Assembly (NCBI GenBank): GCA_029933075.1
Contig: JAOZOW010000018.1
Coordinates: 1 to 36,285 of the forward strand
Length of the DNA: 36,285 nucleotides
DNA from: Deltaproteobacteria bacterium
Lineage (GTDB): Bacteria; Desulfobacterota; DSM-4660; Desulfatiglandales; Desulfatiglandaceae
Reading direction: 5' to 3'
Below are positions 6,544-15,089 of the stretch, in pieces. The position numbers and the translations under genes are program-made. A model generated the notes under the pieces. It ran no database searches and was not told where the DNA came from. It saw nothing but the letters and a program-made list of their open reading frames with translations. How positions within the stretch are numbered: the first letter of the stretch is position 1; each line of letters begins with the position of its first letter.

Positions 6544-7995
6544 ATGGCACTGATGACGAAAGAGCAGTATGTCTCCGGTTTGAGGGAACTCGGGCATTCG
6601 GTCTATATTCAAGGTAAAAAAATCAAAAGCGTTGTGGACCACCCCATCTCAGGGCCTCCGGCCATGGCCATGGCCGAGACCTATTATCAGGCCGAGCAGG
6701 AGGGGAATTGGCAGCTTTTCACGGCCGAGTCCCACCTTTCCGGTGAAAGGATCAATCGATTCACCCATATCCATCAAGGGGTGGAGGACTTGATCAAGAA
6801 AATCCTCATGTTGAGGGAGATGGGGAGACAGACGGCCTGCTGCTTCCAACGTTGCGCCGGCCTGGACTGCATCAATACGGTTTATGCCATTACATATGAC
6901 ATGGACCGGGAATATGGCACTCCATACCATGAACGGTTCACGGAATTTCTCAAATACGTCCAGTCTAACGATCTGGTCACCGCCGCCTGCATGACCGACA
7001 CCAAGGGTGACAGGGGCCTCCCTCCCTCAAAACAGGCGGATAGAGACCAGTACGTGCATATCGTTTCGGAGAAAAAGGGCGGGATCGTGGTCCGGGGGGC
7101 GAAGCTTCATATCACAGGTGCGGTCAACTCCCACGAGCTGATCGTAGTGCCCACCAGGGCCCTGCGGGAGGAGGACAGGGATTACGCGGTGGCCTTTGCC
7201 GTACCGGCAGACACCAAAGGTGTCACCTTTATCTACGGTCGCCAGCCCTCGGATACCCGGAGGCTGGAAGAAGGACGTTCCGACGTGGGGAATCTATACT
7301 ATGGGGGCTGCGAGGCCATGGTGGTCTTTGACGATGTATTTGTGCCGGAGGAGAGAATCTTCATGAAAGGGGAATTCCCTTATGCGGGGCGCCTGGTGGA
7401 GCTGTTCGCCGCACACCACAGGGCCAGCTATGGGGGGTGCAAGGTGGGCGTGGGCGATGTCTTGATAGGGGCCACTGCGGCCATTGCAGAGGCCCAGGGC
7501 ACAGAACGATCCGCCCATGTGAAGGATAAGCTGGGTGAGATGGTCCATCTCAATGAAACCCTTCATGCAGGGGCACTGGCCAGTGCGAGCAAAGGGTACC
7601 GCACGCCCAGCGGGGCCTATGCCGTGGATCCCCTTCTGGCCAATGTGTGCAAACTCAACATCACCCGCTTCCCCTTTGAAATCTCCCGCCTGGCCCAGGA
7701 TATCGCGGGCGGTCTATTGGTGACCATGCCCTCTTTGAAAGATCAGGAAAACGCGACCATCGGCCCTTATATCAGAAAATACCTGGTAGGCAGACAGGGC
7801 GTGGATGCGGAGAAACGACTCCGCCTCCTGAGGTTGATCGAGAATATCACTTTAGGTACCGGAGCGGTTTCCTATCTCACCGAGTCCATCCATGGGGCCG
7901 GCTCTCCCCAGGCGCAGAAGATCATGATCACTCGACTGATCGATCTTGAGGCGGCCAAGTCGTGGGCGTTTCATCTCTGCGGGATTCCATTTTAG
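6544..7995 (+). CDS. abfD: 4-hydroxybutyryl-CoA dehydratase / vinylacetyl-CoA delta-isomerase, paralogue 1
   Basis: A 483-residue FAD and [4Fe-4S] enzyme that dehydrates 4-hydroxybutyryl-CoA to crotonyl-CoA by a ketyl-radical mechanism, in the cytoplasm. The cluster ligands match the Clostridium aminobutyricum enzyme almost by number: CFQRC gives Cys100 and Cys104 (there 99 and 103), and HHRASYGGCK gives His292, Tyr296, Cys299 and Lys300. Glu257 (GGCEAMVVF), Thr191 (HITGAV) and Glu447 (TESIHGAGSPQAQ) are also kept. HpaB-type oxygenases of the same fold lack these Cys ligands. The ATG at 6544 has AGGAG 8 bases before it; a longer frame upstream overlaps the pseudogene. It follows the alcohol dehydrogenase remnant by 13 bases. 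The exact substrate is inferred. Confidence 0.92.
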   Translation: MALMTKEQYVSGLRELGHSVYIQGKKIKSVVDHPISGPPAMAMAETYYQAEQEGNWQLFTAESHLSGERINRFTHIHQGVEDLIKKILMLREMGRQTACCFQRCAGLDCINTVYAITYDMDREYGTPYHERFTEFLKYVQSNDLVTAACMTDTKGDRGLPPSKQADRDQYVHIVSEKKGGIVVRGAKLHITGAVNSHELIVVPTRALREEDRDYAVAFAVPADTKGVTFIYGRQPSDTRRLEEGRSDVGNLYYGGCEAMVVFDDVFVPEERIFMKGEFPYAGRLVELFAAHHRASYGGCKVGVGDVLIGATAAIAEAQGTERSAHVKDKLGEMVHLNETLHAGALASASKGYRTPSGAYAVDPLLANVCKLNITRFPFEISRLAQDIAGGLLVTMPSLKDQENATIGPYIRKYLVGRQGVDAEKRLRLLRLIENITLGTGAVSYLTESIHGAGSPQAQKIMITRLIDLEAAKSWAFHLCGIPF

Positions 7996-8073
7996 CGCCC
8001 ACCTCGATGTTTTTGCCCTTATTGGCTCTGTCCTGTTAAAGGATTTTGAGGATCGGCCGGACTGCATGCACTC

Positions 8074-8095
8074 CCCGGGTTCAGCCCGGGTTCAG
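8074..8095. repeat. Tandem 11-base direct repeat (CCCGGGTTCAG x2)
   Basis: Two exact adjacent copies (8074-8084, 8085-8095). CCCGGG is self-complementary, so the pair can also fold as a 6-bp hairpin with a TTCAG loop. The second copy runs through the stop codon of the small minus-strand gene. Confidence 0.6.
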
Positions 8096-8292
8096 GTTGC
8101 CGCCATTACGGCCCCCACTTTGTCGTGTTGATTCGGGAAGAGGTCTTGTGGTACTCTCTCTCGGCCCGCGGCCTTGAAAACCATGTACCTTGCACAGTCT
8201 CCATTATCGCCTTTGCAAAAACGCTTCTTGAACTGCTCGGCTGTAGCGGGCATATTTTTCATTTTGTCGTTGAAAAAAATGCAGTTGGTCAA
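8092..8292 (-). CDS. Small conserved protein (CARYMVFKA / DLFPNQ type), start codon damaged or TTG
   Basis: A 66-residue protein resembling a small family I know from deltaproteobacterial genomes: FFNDKM (6-11), MPATAE (14-19), then CKGDNGDCARYMVFKAAGRE (26-45) and VPQDLFPNQ (47-55). Function unknown; the conserved cysteines suggest a metal or redox site. The only in-frame start is TTG at 8292 with GGGGGG about 9 bases before it. Family-like sequence continues upstream of it in frame (GDCELL), and the codon where ATG would be expected (8308-8310) is AGG. Either the start mutated, or there is a sequencing error, or TTG is used. It is transcribed away from the kinase gene. The rest of 7996-8546 holds only the tandem repeat and the kinase leader. 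Confidence 0.62.
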   Translation of the reverse strand: MTNCIFFNDKMKNMPATAEQFKKRFCKGDNGDCARYMVFKAAGRERVPQDLFPNQHDKVGAVMAAT

Positions 8293-8546
8293 AAGTTCAC
8301 AATCCCCCCTTGCTCCCCCCTTTCCATACTTTTCTTTCCTTGTGAGACCATTTTCTCCATCTTTCTGGTGGTTTCATTATTTTATCGCCTATTCCCGCAT
8401 GATCTTTAGCGATTTCCCGGTTCGATCCATGTCACCCCATGGCATTCATGACCCATAAATTATACCCATCAATATAAGGACGGATGATCCCTGCTCGCCC
8501 CGCTTGTACTTCAGGGACCGGATTCAAACCGAGGAGGCAGTGCCAA

Positions 8547-10844
8547 ATGGAATTTATGATGAAACCCATGAACAGGATCGCCCAGAGGATGTGGGATACG
8601 CTCTCTTCCTTCACCGAAGGGTGGGAGAGGGGGTTTGAAGAACGACGCAGGAGAACGGTGCTCGCCTTTTTTCTGATCATAGGCCTGTTTTTGATTTTTC
8701 CGTTCGCTTTTTTCCACCTATCTAAGGGTCGTATCTTGCGCGGTTTGATCTTATTGTCTTTGGGGATCATCCAGGGAGCTACCCTGATCTCATTTAGGGT
8801 TGTGGATCGAGTGGAGAATCTTTGCAGGGGCAATGTCCTTCTTATGGGTGCCTATTTTCTGTTCCTACTGGTTATGGGAGGCAGCCACGGATCGAGGATC
8901 TTCTGGATGCTCCTTTTCCCTCTTTTCGCCTCTTTTCTACTGGGCAAGGAGGAAGGTTTCTTCTGGAGCGCACTCACCTTTATTTTATGTCTGGTTGTCT
9001 TTTCCGGTTTGGCTTCCTTTATCGGTACGTTCCCCTATGAAAGGGAGGTGATAACCCGATTCCTGTTGGCTTATGGCCTGATAACCGCGATGAGTTACAT
9101 TGTTGAGGCCGTCCGGGAGAGATACCAAGGGATGATGGAGGAGAGGGAGCTAAGGTTGGAGCGTGAAGTGGATGAGCGGACCCGTGCCGAGATTGCACTT
9201 GAGAAGTATCGCCACGAACTTGAAAAACTGGTGGAGGAACGCACTGCGGAACTGAGAGAAGTGAATGTTCGGCTGAAAGAAGAAGTCGAAGAACGGAGAC
9301 ACGCGGAAGAAGCACTCAAGAAAAGCGAAGCCGCATTGCAGGGGCTGTTTCAGGCCTTACCAGTCGGGATCGGCCTGGTAAAGAACCGGGTCATGCAATG
9401 GCATAACGATACCATGTCGAAAATGCTTGGTTATGAGTCCGAGGAGCTTTTCGGAAAAGACGCGCGAATGATCTATCCTGATGACCAGGAATATGAGCGG
9501 GCTGGCCGTGCCATAAGCTCTCTTGGGGGGCGGCAGAAGACGGCCGAGGTTGAAACAAGATGGGTCCGAAGGGATGGCTCGGTTTTTGACTGCCATATTA
9601 GATACACCCTGATGGAGCCGGACTCTGAAGAGCGGATCGTAATCGCTATGGCCGAGGACATTACCGCTCATAAAAAAGCCAGAGAAGAAAAGAAAAAGCT
9701 GGAGAGGCAGCTTCAGGAAGCCCAGAAAATGGAAGCCATCGGGACCCTGGCAGGCGGTATCGCCCACGATTTCAATAACCTTCTCATGGGTATCCAGGGA
9801 AATGCCTCTTTGATGCTCCTGGACCTCACCCCCGATCATCCCCACTATGAGAGGCTGAAGAGCATTGAGCAGCAAGTCCGGAGCGGATCGGAGCTCACCC
9901 GGCAGATCCTGGGTTTTGCCAAGGCAGGCAAATATGAGGTCAAACCGGTGGATTTAAACAAACTGATCAGGGACCAGAATAGAATGTTCGGCCGCACCAG
10001 AAAGGAGATCAGGATTCATGAGGACTACGACGAGGACCTCTGGACCGTGGAGGTGGATTCAAGCCAGATCGGGGAGGTCCTGCTTAATCTCTATGTAAAT
10101 GCATGGCAGGCCATGCCCGGAGGCGGCGACCTGTATGTCAGTACCGAGAACGTTATACTGAAAGAGCTCGATGTCAAGGCCCGCAACCTTGATCCGGGCA
10201 GGTATGTCAAGATTTCGGTAACCGATACCGGTATCGGCATGGATGCGGATACCATACAGAAGATATTCGATCCTTTTTTCACCACAAAGGAGATGGAAAG
10301 GGGTACGGGACTGGGGCTTGCCTCTGCCTATGGGATCATCAACAATCATGGCGGTATGATCGATGTGCACAGCGAGCCGGGTAAAGGGGCCACCTTTGAG
10401 ATCTATCTGCCTGCCACGGAAGCAAAAGTCATGGAGAGCGAGGATGGCGTTGCGGAAGAGAGGTTGAGACAGGGGAGCGGGACCATTCTTTTAGTGGATG
10501 ACGAGGAGATGATCATTGAGGTGGGGAGGCCCATGCTGGAGGCCCTGGGGTACGAGGTCCTGGTGGCCAGGGGCGGCAGGGATGCCCTGGAGATTTACGA
10601 AGAATATGGCCACAGGATAGACATGGTGATTCTGGACATGATAATGCCCGGGATGAATGGCGGGGAGACCTATGACAGGCTCAAGGAGATAAATCCCGAT
10701 ATCAGGGTTCTTCTATCAAGCGGCTACAGCATAAATGGCGAGGCCAAGGAGATAATAAGACGAGGATGCACCGCCTTTATCCAGAAACCTTTCAACATAA
10801 AGGATCTGTCCCGAAAAATAGGAGAGGTCTTGTCGGGTCAGTGA
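8547..10844 (+). CDS. Membrane-bound PAS hybrid sensor histidine kinase
   Basis: A 765-residue sensor. Residues about 37-190 hold roughly six membrane segments (starting VLAFFLIIGLFLIFPFAFF), then a long charged coiled coil (190-260), a PAS domain (about 260-379), a dimerisation domain with the phospho-accepting His407 in GGIAHDFNNLL, and an ATPase domain with N box NLYVNAWQAM, DTGIGM, FDPFFTT and GTGLGLA. A receiver domain follows from about 645, with LVDDEE, phospho-acceptor Asp697 (VILDMIMPG) and a Lys in QKPF. The HDFNN motif is typical of the HisKA group with a fused C-terminal receiver. ATG at 8547 is preceded by GAGGAGG 9 bases upstream; an ATG at 8484 lacks such a site. It converges with abfD paralogue 2, 14 bases apart. 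The signal is unknown. Confidence 0.93.
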   Translation: MEFMMKPMNRIAQRMWDTLSSFTEGWERGFEERRRRTVLAFFLIIGLFLIFPFAFFHLSKGRILRGLILLSLGIIQGATLISFRVVDRVENLCRGNVLLMGAYFLFLLVMGGSHGSRIFWMLLFPLFASFLLGKEEGFFWSALTFILCLVVFSGLASFIGTFPYEREVITRFLLAYGLITAMSYIVEAVRERYQGMMEERELRLEREVDERTRAEIALEKYRHELEKLVEERTAELREVNVRLKEEVEERRHAEEALKKSEAALQGLFQALPVGIGLVKNRVMQWHNDTMSKMLGYESEELFGKDARMIYPDDQEYERAGRAISSLGGRQKTAEVETRWVRRDGSVFDCHIRYTLMEPDSEERIVIAMAEDITAHKKAREEKKKLERQLQEAQKMEAIGTLAGGIAHDFNNLLMGIQGNASLMLLDLTPDHPHYERLKSIEQQVRSGSELTRQILGFAKAGKYEVKPVDLNKLIRDQNRMFGRTRKEIRIHEDYDEDLWTVEVDSSQIGEVLLNLYVNAWQAMPGGGDLYVSTENVILKELDVKARNLDPGRYVKISVTDTGIGMDADTIQKIFDPFFTTKEMERGTGLGLASAYGIINNHGGMIDVHSEPGKGATFEIYLPATEAKVMESEDGVAEERLRQGSGTILLVDDEEMIIEVGRPMLEALGYEVLVARGGRDALEIYEEYGHRIDMVILDMIMPGMNGGETYDRLKEINPDIRVLLSSGYSINGEAKEIIRRGCTAFIQKPFNIKDLSRKIGEVLSGQ

Positions 10845-10858
10845 AAGGAGCCTCTGCT

Positions 10859-12298
10859 TTACACGCTGTCCTTGATCCCTGCTAGATGCTTCACGATGTT
10901 TTTCTTGGATTCCAGGTCGTACTCGGATCTGATGCCTATTTTTTCCATGACAGGCGAGCCCCCGCCGTGCACTCCCGCGTACTGGGCCCAGCCTCCCATT
11001 GCGGAGCAGGAATAATCGGAGATAAACCTGTAGAGCCGATGCAGGTTCTCCGCCGAAACGCCCGGTTTGCGACTGAAGTATTTTTCCAGATAGGGGGCGG
11101 TGTCGGGATTCAGCCAGTCTTCCTCCGGGGGCAGCGTCGAGGGGAGCCCCCCGGCAATGGAGGCCAGTATGTCGTATTCGTGGTAGATATTGACCCCGGC
11201 CATGTATCTGCCGGTGTTGGAATAGAGAAACCTCGGGGTATAGATGCCTGAGGCGGTCTTGGTAGCCTTGGCGGCAGCCGCAATGCCGGAGGCATAGACC
11301 AGCTCGGCGATGATCATGAGTTCGGTCAGTTCATCCACGATGTGCGGAGCATTTCCCACCCCGTTATATTCCGCCACAAGGGCGGTGGCCCCGAGGATGA
11401 TATCTGTTACCGCGGGCTTGCATCCGCAGTAGGAGTGGCGGTGAAAGCCTGCAAATGTGAGCGCAAGCCTCCCCGCATACTCCCATTCCCCGCACATGAA
11501 AACCCGCTCCCAGGGAACAAACACATCATCAAAGACCACTACCGAGTCGGCGACCCCGTACTGATTGTAAGGGGCCTTGAGGTCGATCCGTCTTCTTGGC
11601 GCCACGATCCGCGATATGATCTTCACGCCCTCGGCATCCGCGGGGATGGCGAACGATACCGCCCATTCACTTTCCTCTTTGGTGAGATTGCGGGTGGGGA
11701 TCACTAAGTGTTCATCCACGTAAGGCCCCATGGTAATGTGATTTTTCGCGCCTCGAACCACGATGCCTTTTCCGTTTTTCTCCACCACATGAAGATAGAG
11801 GTCAGGGTCCTCCTGTTGTGATGGTCTGGCCTTCCGGTCGCCCTTCACATCGGTCATGGCCGTGCTGCCCACGAGGTCGTTGGCCTGGTAATATTTCAGG
11901 AACTCAACAAAATTGTCGAAATAATTGGTCCCTCTGTCTTCATCGATCTCTTTGGTCACCACGCCGATGGCATTCAACGTGTCCGTGGCCATGCATCGCT
12001 GCGTGCAGCCGCCCACCCTGTGGCAGCATTTCCGCTTCATTTCCTGCTGTATGTACAGGTCTTCTATGCTCAGATTGAGAGAAGTAAAGCGGTTGATCTT
12101 TTCACCCGTAAGGTGGCTCTCCGTCAAAACCAGGTCTTTGAGCTCTGGATCATTGACCGCGTCAAATGTGAACTTGAGGGTATTGATCGGAAGCTCAAGG
12201 ATAGGGTCGTCTCTTCGGATCTTTCTGCCATGGGCATAGACGTTGGGCTTCATTCTTTTGAGTCTTTCCATATATTCTTCGGAACTCCGCAGGGCCAT
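10859..12298 (-). CDS. 4-hydroxybutyryl-CoA dehydratase family protein, divergent paralogue 2
   Basis: A 479-residue member of the AbfD fold (FAD plus [4Fe-4S]). The cluster ligands are kept: CTQRC gives Cys98 and Cys102, and HRHSYCGCK gives His286, Tyr290, Cys293 and Lys294. However, two active-site positions differ from paralogues 1 and 3: the glutamate of GGCEA is Asp251 (VADSVVVF), and the glutamate of ESIHGAGSPQ is Ala in YAGVHGGGSPV. A different hydroxyacyl-CoA substrate or only the isomerase activity is possible; this is inference. CAGGAGG lies 7 bases before the ATG. Upstream, between 12299 and 12600, is repeat copy B, which may contribute its promoter. It converges with the histidine kinase. 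Confidence 0.88.
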   Translation of the reverse strand: MALRSSEEYMERLKRMKPNVYAHGRKIRRDDPILELPINTLKFTFDAVNDPELKDLVLTESHLTGEKINRFTSLNLSIEDLYIQQEMKRKCCHRVGGCTQRCMATDTLNAIGVVTKEIDEDRGTNYFDNFVEFLKYYQANDLVGSTAMTDVKGDRKARPSQQEDPDLYLHVVEKNGKGIVVRGAKNHITMGPYVDEHLVIPTRNLTKEESEWAVSFAIPADAEGVKIISRIVAPRRRIDLKAPYNQYGVADSVVVFDDVFVPWERVFMCGEWEYAGRLALTFAGFHRHSYCGCKPAVTDIILGATALVAEYNGVGNAPHIVDELTELMIIAELVYASGIAAAAKATKTASGIYTPRFLYSNTGRYMAGVNIYHEYDILASIAGGLPSTLPPEEDWLNPDTAPYLEKYFSRKPGVSAENLHRLYRFISDYSCSAMGGWAQYAGVHGGGSPVMEKIGIRSEYDLESKKNIVKHLAGIKDSV

Positions 12299-12347
12299 TT
12301 GAACCTCCTGTGGGCAGGGAATTTCAGGAAATCACATAGGTATATAT

Positions 12348-12517
12348 GGTTCATCCGACTAAAGCGTACTTTCTGTGTGGAAAGTGCCGGGCTGCGGCTT
12401 CCCCCACTGATAAGTCGCGAAAATACAGCGCCCTCCCGACAGTCACTCAGAAAAGACTTTATGCCCTCTGCTGGGAATAACAGATCAACTGTCAAAGCAC
12501 GGAAAACCGGATGAACC
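12348..12517. mobile_element. Dispersed repeat element, copy B
   Basis: It has 10-bp inverted ends GGTTCATCCG (12348-12357) and CGGATGAACC (12508-12517). The core 12383-12467 is identical to 134-218. The left 30 bases (12351-12380) match the right end of copy A in reverse complement with two differences. No transposase frame. CACATA occurs on both sides (12333-12338 and 12519-12524) but not flush with the left end, so a target duplication is unproven. It lies between the AbfD paralogue 2 gene and livF, fills most of the 302-base gap 12299-12600, and with copy A brackets about 12 kb. Confidence 0.65.
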
Positions 12518-12533
12518 GCACATACAAACTGAA

Positions 12534-12562
12534 AGGGCCGAAGATAGTCGCCCCTCGGCCCT
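12534..12562 (-). terminator. Probable intrinsic terminator of the liv operon
   Basis: AGGGCCGA (12534-12541) and TCGGCCCT (12555-12562) form an 8-bp stem with a 13-base loop, 38 bases after the livF stop. On the minus strand the stem is followed by TTTCAGTTTGT, a weak U-rich tail. Confidence 0.5.
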
Positions 12563-12600
12563 CAGGTATGGTTTGCCGCCAAGCTTGCTCGCGGTCCCGG

Positions 12601-13416
12601 CTACGCCAGCCAACGTTTCCTTCTATGGTAATGCTTCACATCCCGGTAGCTCTTTTTCCCTATCTCCGTAAGGCCGAGGTAGAACTCCTTTACATCCGCA
12701 TTGTCCTTGAGGACCTCGGAATCCCCATCAAGCACTACTCGGCCGTTTTCCATGATGTAGCCGTACGTGGCATAGTCAAGAGCCATGGCGGCGTTTTGTT
12801 CTGCCAGGAGCATACCCACCTTTTCCTCCTGATTGAGGCGGCGGATGATGTCGAAGATCTCCTCCACCAACAGGGGCGCCAGACCCATGGACGGCTCATC
12901 CAGAAGCATAATCCTCGGCTCAGCCATTAGGGCCCGACCGATAGCGCACATCTGCATCTCGCCCCCGGAGATATAACCGGTCTTGGTATGTCTGCGTTCC
13001 TTGAGACGGGGAAAATATCTATATACCATTTCCAGGGCCTCTCTGGTCCCCTTTTTGTCACGGCCCCTGGTGTAGGCTCCGGTGAGCAGGTCATCTTCAA
13101 CGGTCAGGTGCTCGAAGGTATGTCTTCCCTCCATCACCTGGATCACACCCATTTTCACCAGCTGGGGCGCAAACAGCTTGTCAACGCGCTTCCCATCAAA
13201 CTCCACCGTGCCCTTGGTAACCTCGCCCCGCTCCGCCTTGACCAGGTTGGATATGGCCTTCAGGGTCGTGCTTTTTCCTGCGCCGTTGGCGCCCAGCAGA
13301 GATGCAATCTGTCCTTCGTAGACATCCAGGGAAACCCCTTTCAGGACCAGTATCACATGTTCGTAGATAACCTCTATGTTGTTGACTTTGAGCAGGGGCT
13401 CTTCTTTAGCCGCCAT
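12601..13416 (-). CDS. livF: Branched-chain/carboxylic-acid type ABC transporter ATP-binding protein LivF
   Basis: One of the two cytoplasmic ATPases of a LivKHMGF-type importer. The product has 271 residues. Walker A is GANGAGKST (42-50), the signature is ISGGEMQMCAIGRAL, and Walker B is RIMLLDEPSMGLAP. The YGYIMENGRVVLDG and EFYLGL segments mark LivF rather than LivG. It ends in an unusual basic tail (HYHRRKRWLA), longer than in most LivF proteins. ATG at 13416 has GGGGGAG upstream; a longer frame to 13479 lacks family sequence. It is the last gene of the operon, separated from livK by 311 bases. The linked acyl-CoA ligase suggests the substrate is a carboxylic acid rather than an amino acid. 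Confidence 0.93.
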   Translation of the reverse strand: MAAKEEPLLKVNNIEVIYEHVILVLKGVSLDVYEGQIASLLGANGAGKSTTLKAISNLVKAERGEVTKGTVEFDGKRVDKLFAPQLVKMGVIQVMEGRHTFEHLTVEDDLLTGAYTRGRDKKGTREALEMVYRYFPRLKERRHTKTGYISGGEMQMCAIGRALMAEPRIMLLDEPSMGLAPLLVEEIFDIIRRLNQEEKVGMLLAEQNAAMALDYATYGYIMENGRVVLDGDSEVLKDNADVKEFYLGLTEIGKKSYRDVKHYHRRKRWLA

Positions 13417-13727
13417 GATAATATTCTCCCCCTCTCTTATTACCTGAATCTTGCATGAACAATCTTGAACCCATTTCAAATATCAAACGAGTCCGTCCTT
13501 TTGGGTGACAATTATGTGGTGAGGCAGGATAACCCCACAGGTGATCACAAAATGAGAATTCATGGTACAAGATTGTCACTCGACGCTTGCAAAATTCAGG
13601 TATTACCTTGCACTTCCCTCTGGTAAACCGCCCGCAAGACCCCGGCTTACAGGGAAACGCCGGATTTGAGAGCAGGAGAAACCCTCAGTCCCTCCTGCTC
13701 CCGCCATGTGTCATGTGTCTAAAGGAA
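13417..13727 (-). other. Structured livK-livF spacer, no gene seen
   Basis: This 311-base stretch has no convincing frame but several inverted repeats: GAGCAGGAG/CTCCTGCTC (13670-13678 and 13692-13700), CCGGC/GCCGG around 13642-13662, and GTGACAAT/ATTGTCAC (13505-13512 and 13572-13579). The first two lie just after livK in the transcript and could protect or attenuate the mRNA, so livK is made in excess over livF. No U-run follows, so full termination is not expected. Confidence 0.4.
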
Positions 13728-15089
13728 TTAATCCACCTTTGAGCAGTCTCTTATCTTGATCCCTTGCTCTTTGGCATATTTTTCCGCGGATTTCTCGATC
13801 ATTTTCCTGACGAAATCCTTCATCGGTTCCATGGTTTCTCCTGTCATGACCCATTTCTGGCCGTCCCACTGCTGGAAGAAGACCTTTCCTCCTCCCTCGT
13901 GGTCCGCACAGGAAAACTTAAGCGGCTGCATGAATCCCTCTGCGCCCAGTTCCTTGATCCTCTCCGCCGTAATGTTCAGGTGCTCCATGGCCCAGCGGAA
14001 CTCGTCTCCTGTAAGCGGCCTGTTGCCGAACTTCTTCTGGGCGGTGCGGATGGCCTCTGTATTGATGATTCCCGCGTAGACACCCCTGTTATAATAGACC
14101 GAGCCCACACGGGTGAAGGAAATGTGCCCCTTCATCTTGCCATAGACCTTGTCAATAATACGCTGTATTACAGGAAAATTCCTGCCCACACCGTGCCAGT
14201 TGGTGCTGTAGTAACCCTTGGCAGCCGGGCCGGCAGGCAGCACGTCCTCTTCCGAGCCGCACCACCAGACACCCAGGATCCGGTTTCTGGGAAAGCCGAG
14301 CCTTGCCGCCTCTTTCAAAGGCACCGTGCAGGAGACACCCCAGTTCCTGTTGATGACCCAGTCAGCCTTGAATCTCCGCACTATGTCCATCCACTGGGCC
14401 TTCTGGTCGATGCCCGGCCATGGCACCGGGAAATGCCTCACCTTGAAACCGAACTTCTTGGCCATGGCATTCAGGATCGGCTTGGTCTCCTGCCCGTAGG
14501 GCACATCGATATGGAGGTTGGCGATCTTCAGGCCTTTCAGGTACTTTCCGATTGTCGACATGTCTTTGCCGTCCCAGCCTTCCTGCTTGGCGATCCATTT
14601 GATCTTGGCGGTATTCTGGGACCAGTAGTTGGTGGGCAAGGGGAACACCCAGGGGAATACCCGCCCGTCCGAGGCGTCGGCCCGGCCGTAGCCGCTGGAG
14701 ATGACTACAATGTGATCCTTGGTGGCCTTCGGGATCAGGGCATAGGTGATTCCGGTGCTCAATGGATGGACAAAGATCATTTTGTCCTTGAATCGATTGT
14801 AGCACTCAACGCCCCTTGCAGTGTTGTATGCGGTCTCGCATTCTTCAAACACATACTTCACGCCGTTGATCCCGCCTTCCATGTTTATCAGCTCCATGTA
14901 GTCTTCCATGCCGCTGCTGAATCCGCTGCCGCCGGCGGCAAAGGGCCCGGTTCTATACGCCAGAATACCGACAAATTGGGTTGGCCCCTCCTTCTTCTTT
15001 TCCTTTGCGGCCTGGGCCTGCCCTGTGAAGGCCACCAGACTGAGTGTCAAGACCAGGGCAAAAAAGGTGTACATTAATTTTCGTCCCAT
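13728..15089 (-). CDS. livK: ABC transporter periplasmic substrate-binding protein (LivK family)
   Basis: The 453-residue extracytoplasmic receptor of the importer. Residues 1-27 are a Sec signal peptide (MGRKLMYTFF, hydrophobic core, ending AQA before AKEKK). The mature part has the type I periplasmic-binding fold: FVGILAYRTGPFAAGGSGF, then NMEGGINGVKYVFEECETAYN and VHPLSTGITYALIPKATKD. Several cysteines are spread through the mature protein. The ATG at 15089 has AAGGAGG upstream. This subtype is usually found with an acyl-CoA ligase gene and livFGHM, as here, so an organic or aromatic acid ligand is more likely than leucine (inference). Located between livM and livF; the 142 bases before it hold a CTATTG/CAATAG hairpin (15165-15187) and no clear promoter. 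Confidence 0.9.
   Translation of the reverse strand: MGRKLMYTFFALVLTLSLVAFTGQAQAAKEKKKEGPTQFVGILAYRTGPFAAGGSGFSSGMEDYMELINMEGGINGVKYVFEECETAYNTARGVECYNRFKDKMIFVHPLSTGITYALIPKATKDHIVVISSGYGRADASDGRVFPWVFPLPTNYWSQNTAKIKWIAKQEGWDGKDMSTIGKYLKGLKIANLHIDVPYGQETKPILNAMAKKFGFKVRHFPVPWPGIDQKAQWMDIVRRFKADWVINRNWGVSCTVPLKEAARLGFPRNRILGVWWCGSEEDVLPAGPAAKGYYSTNWHGVGRNFPVIQRIIDKVYGKMKGHISFTRVGSVYYNRGVYAGIINTEAIRTAQKKFGNRPLTGDEFRWAMEHLNITAERIKELGAEGFMQPLKFSCADHEGGGKVFFQQWDGQKWVMTGETMEPMKDFVRKMIEKSAEKYAKEQGIKIRDCSKVD

Noticed and set aside
8073-8091. CCCGGG hairpin as terminator of abfD paralogue 1
   Set aside because: The stem is followed by GTTCAGGTTGCC without a U-run; better described as a tandem direct repeat.
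12333-12524. CACATA on both sides of repeat copy B as a target-site duplication
   Set aside because: The left copy is 9 bases away from the inverted end while the right one is 1 base away; a six-base match could be chance.
13670-13700. GAGCAGGAG/CTCCTGCTC stem as livK terminator
   Set aside because: No U-rich tail on the minus strand, and livF of the same transporter follows.
13764-15077. Long open frame (over 400 codons) on the plus strand opposite livK
   Set aside because: It is a high-GC antisense shadow: no family motif, no ribosome site, and livK on the other strand has a signal peptide and clear homology. The same holds for the frames opposite sucD, sdhA/sdhC and etfB.
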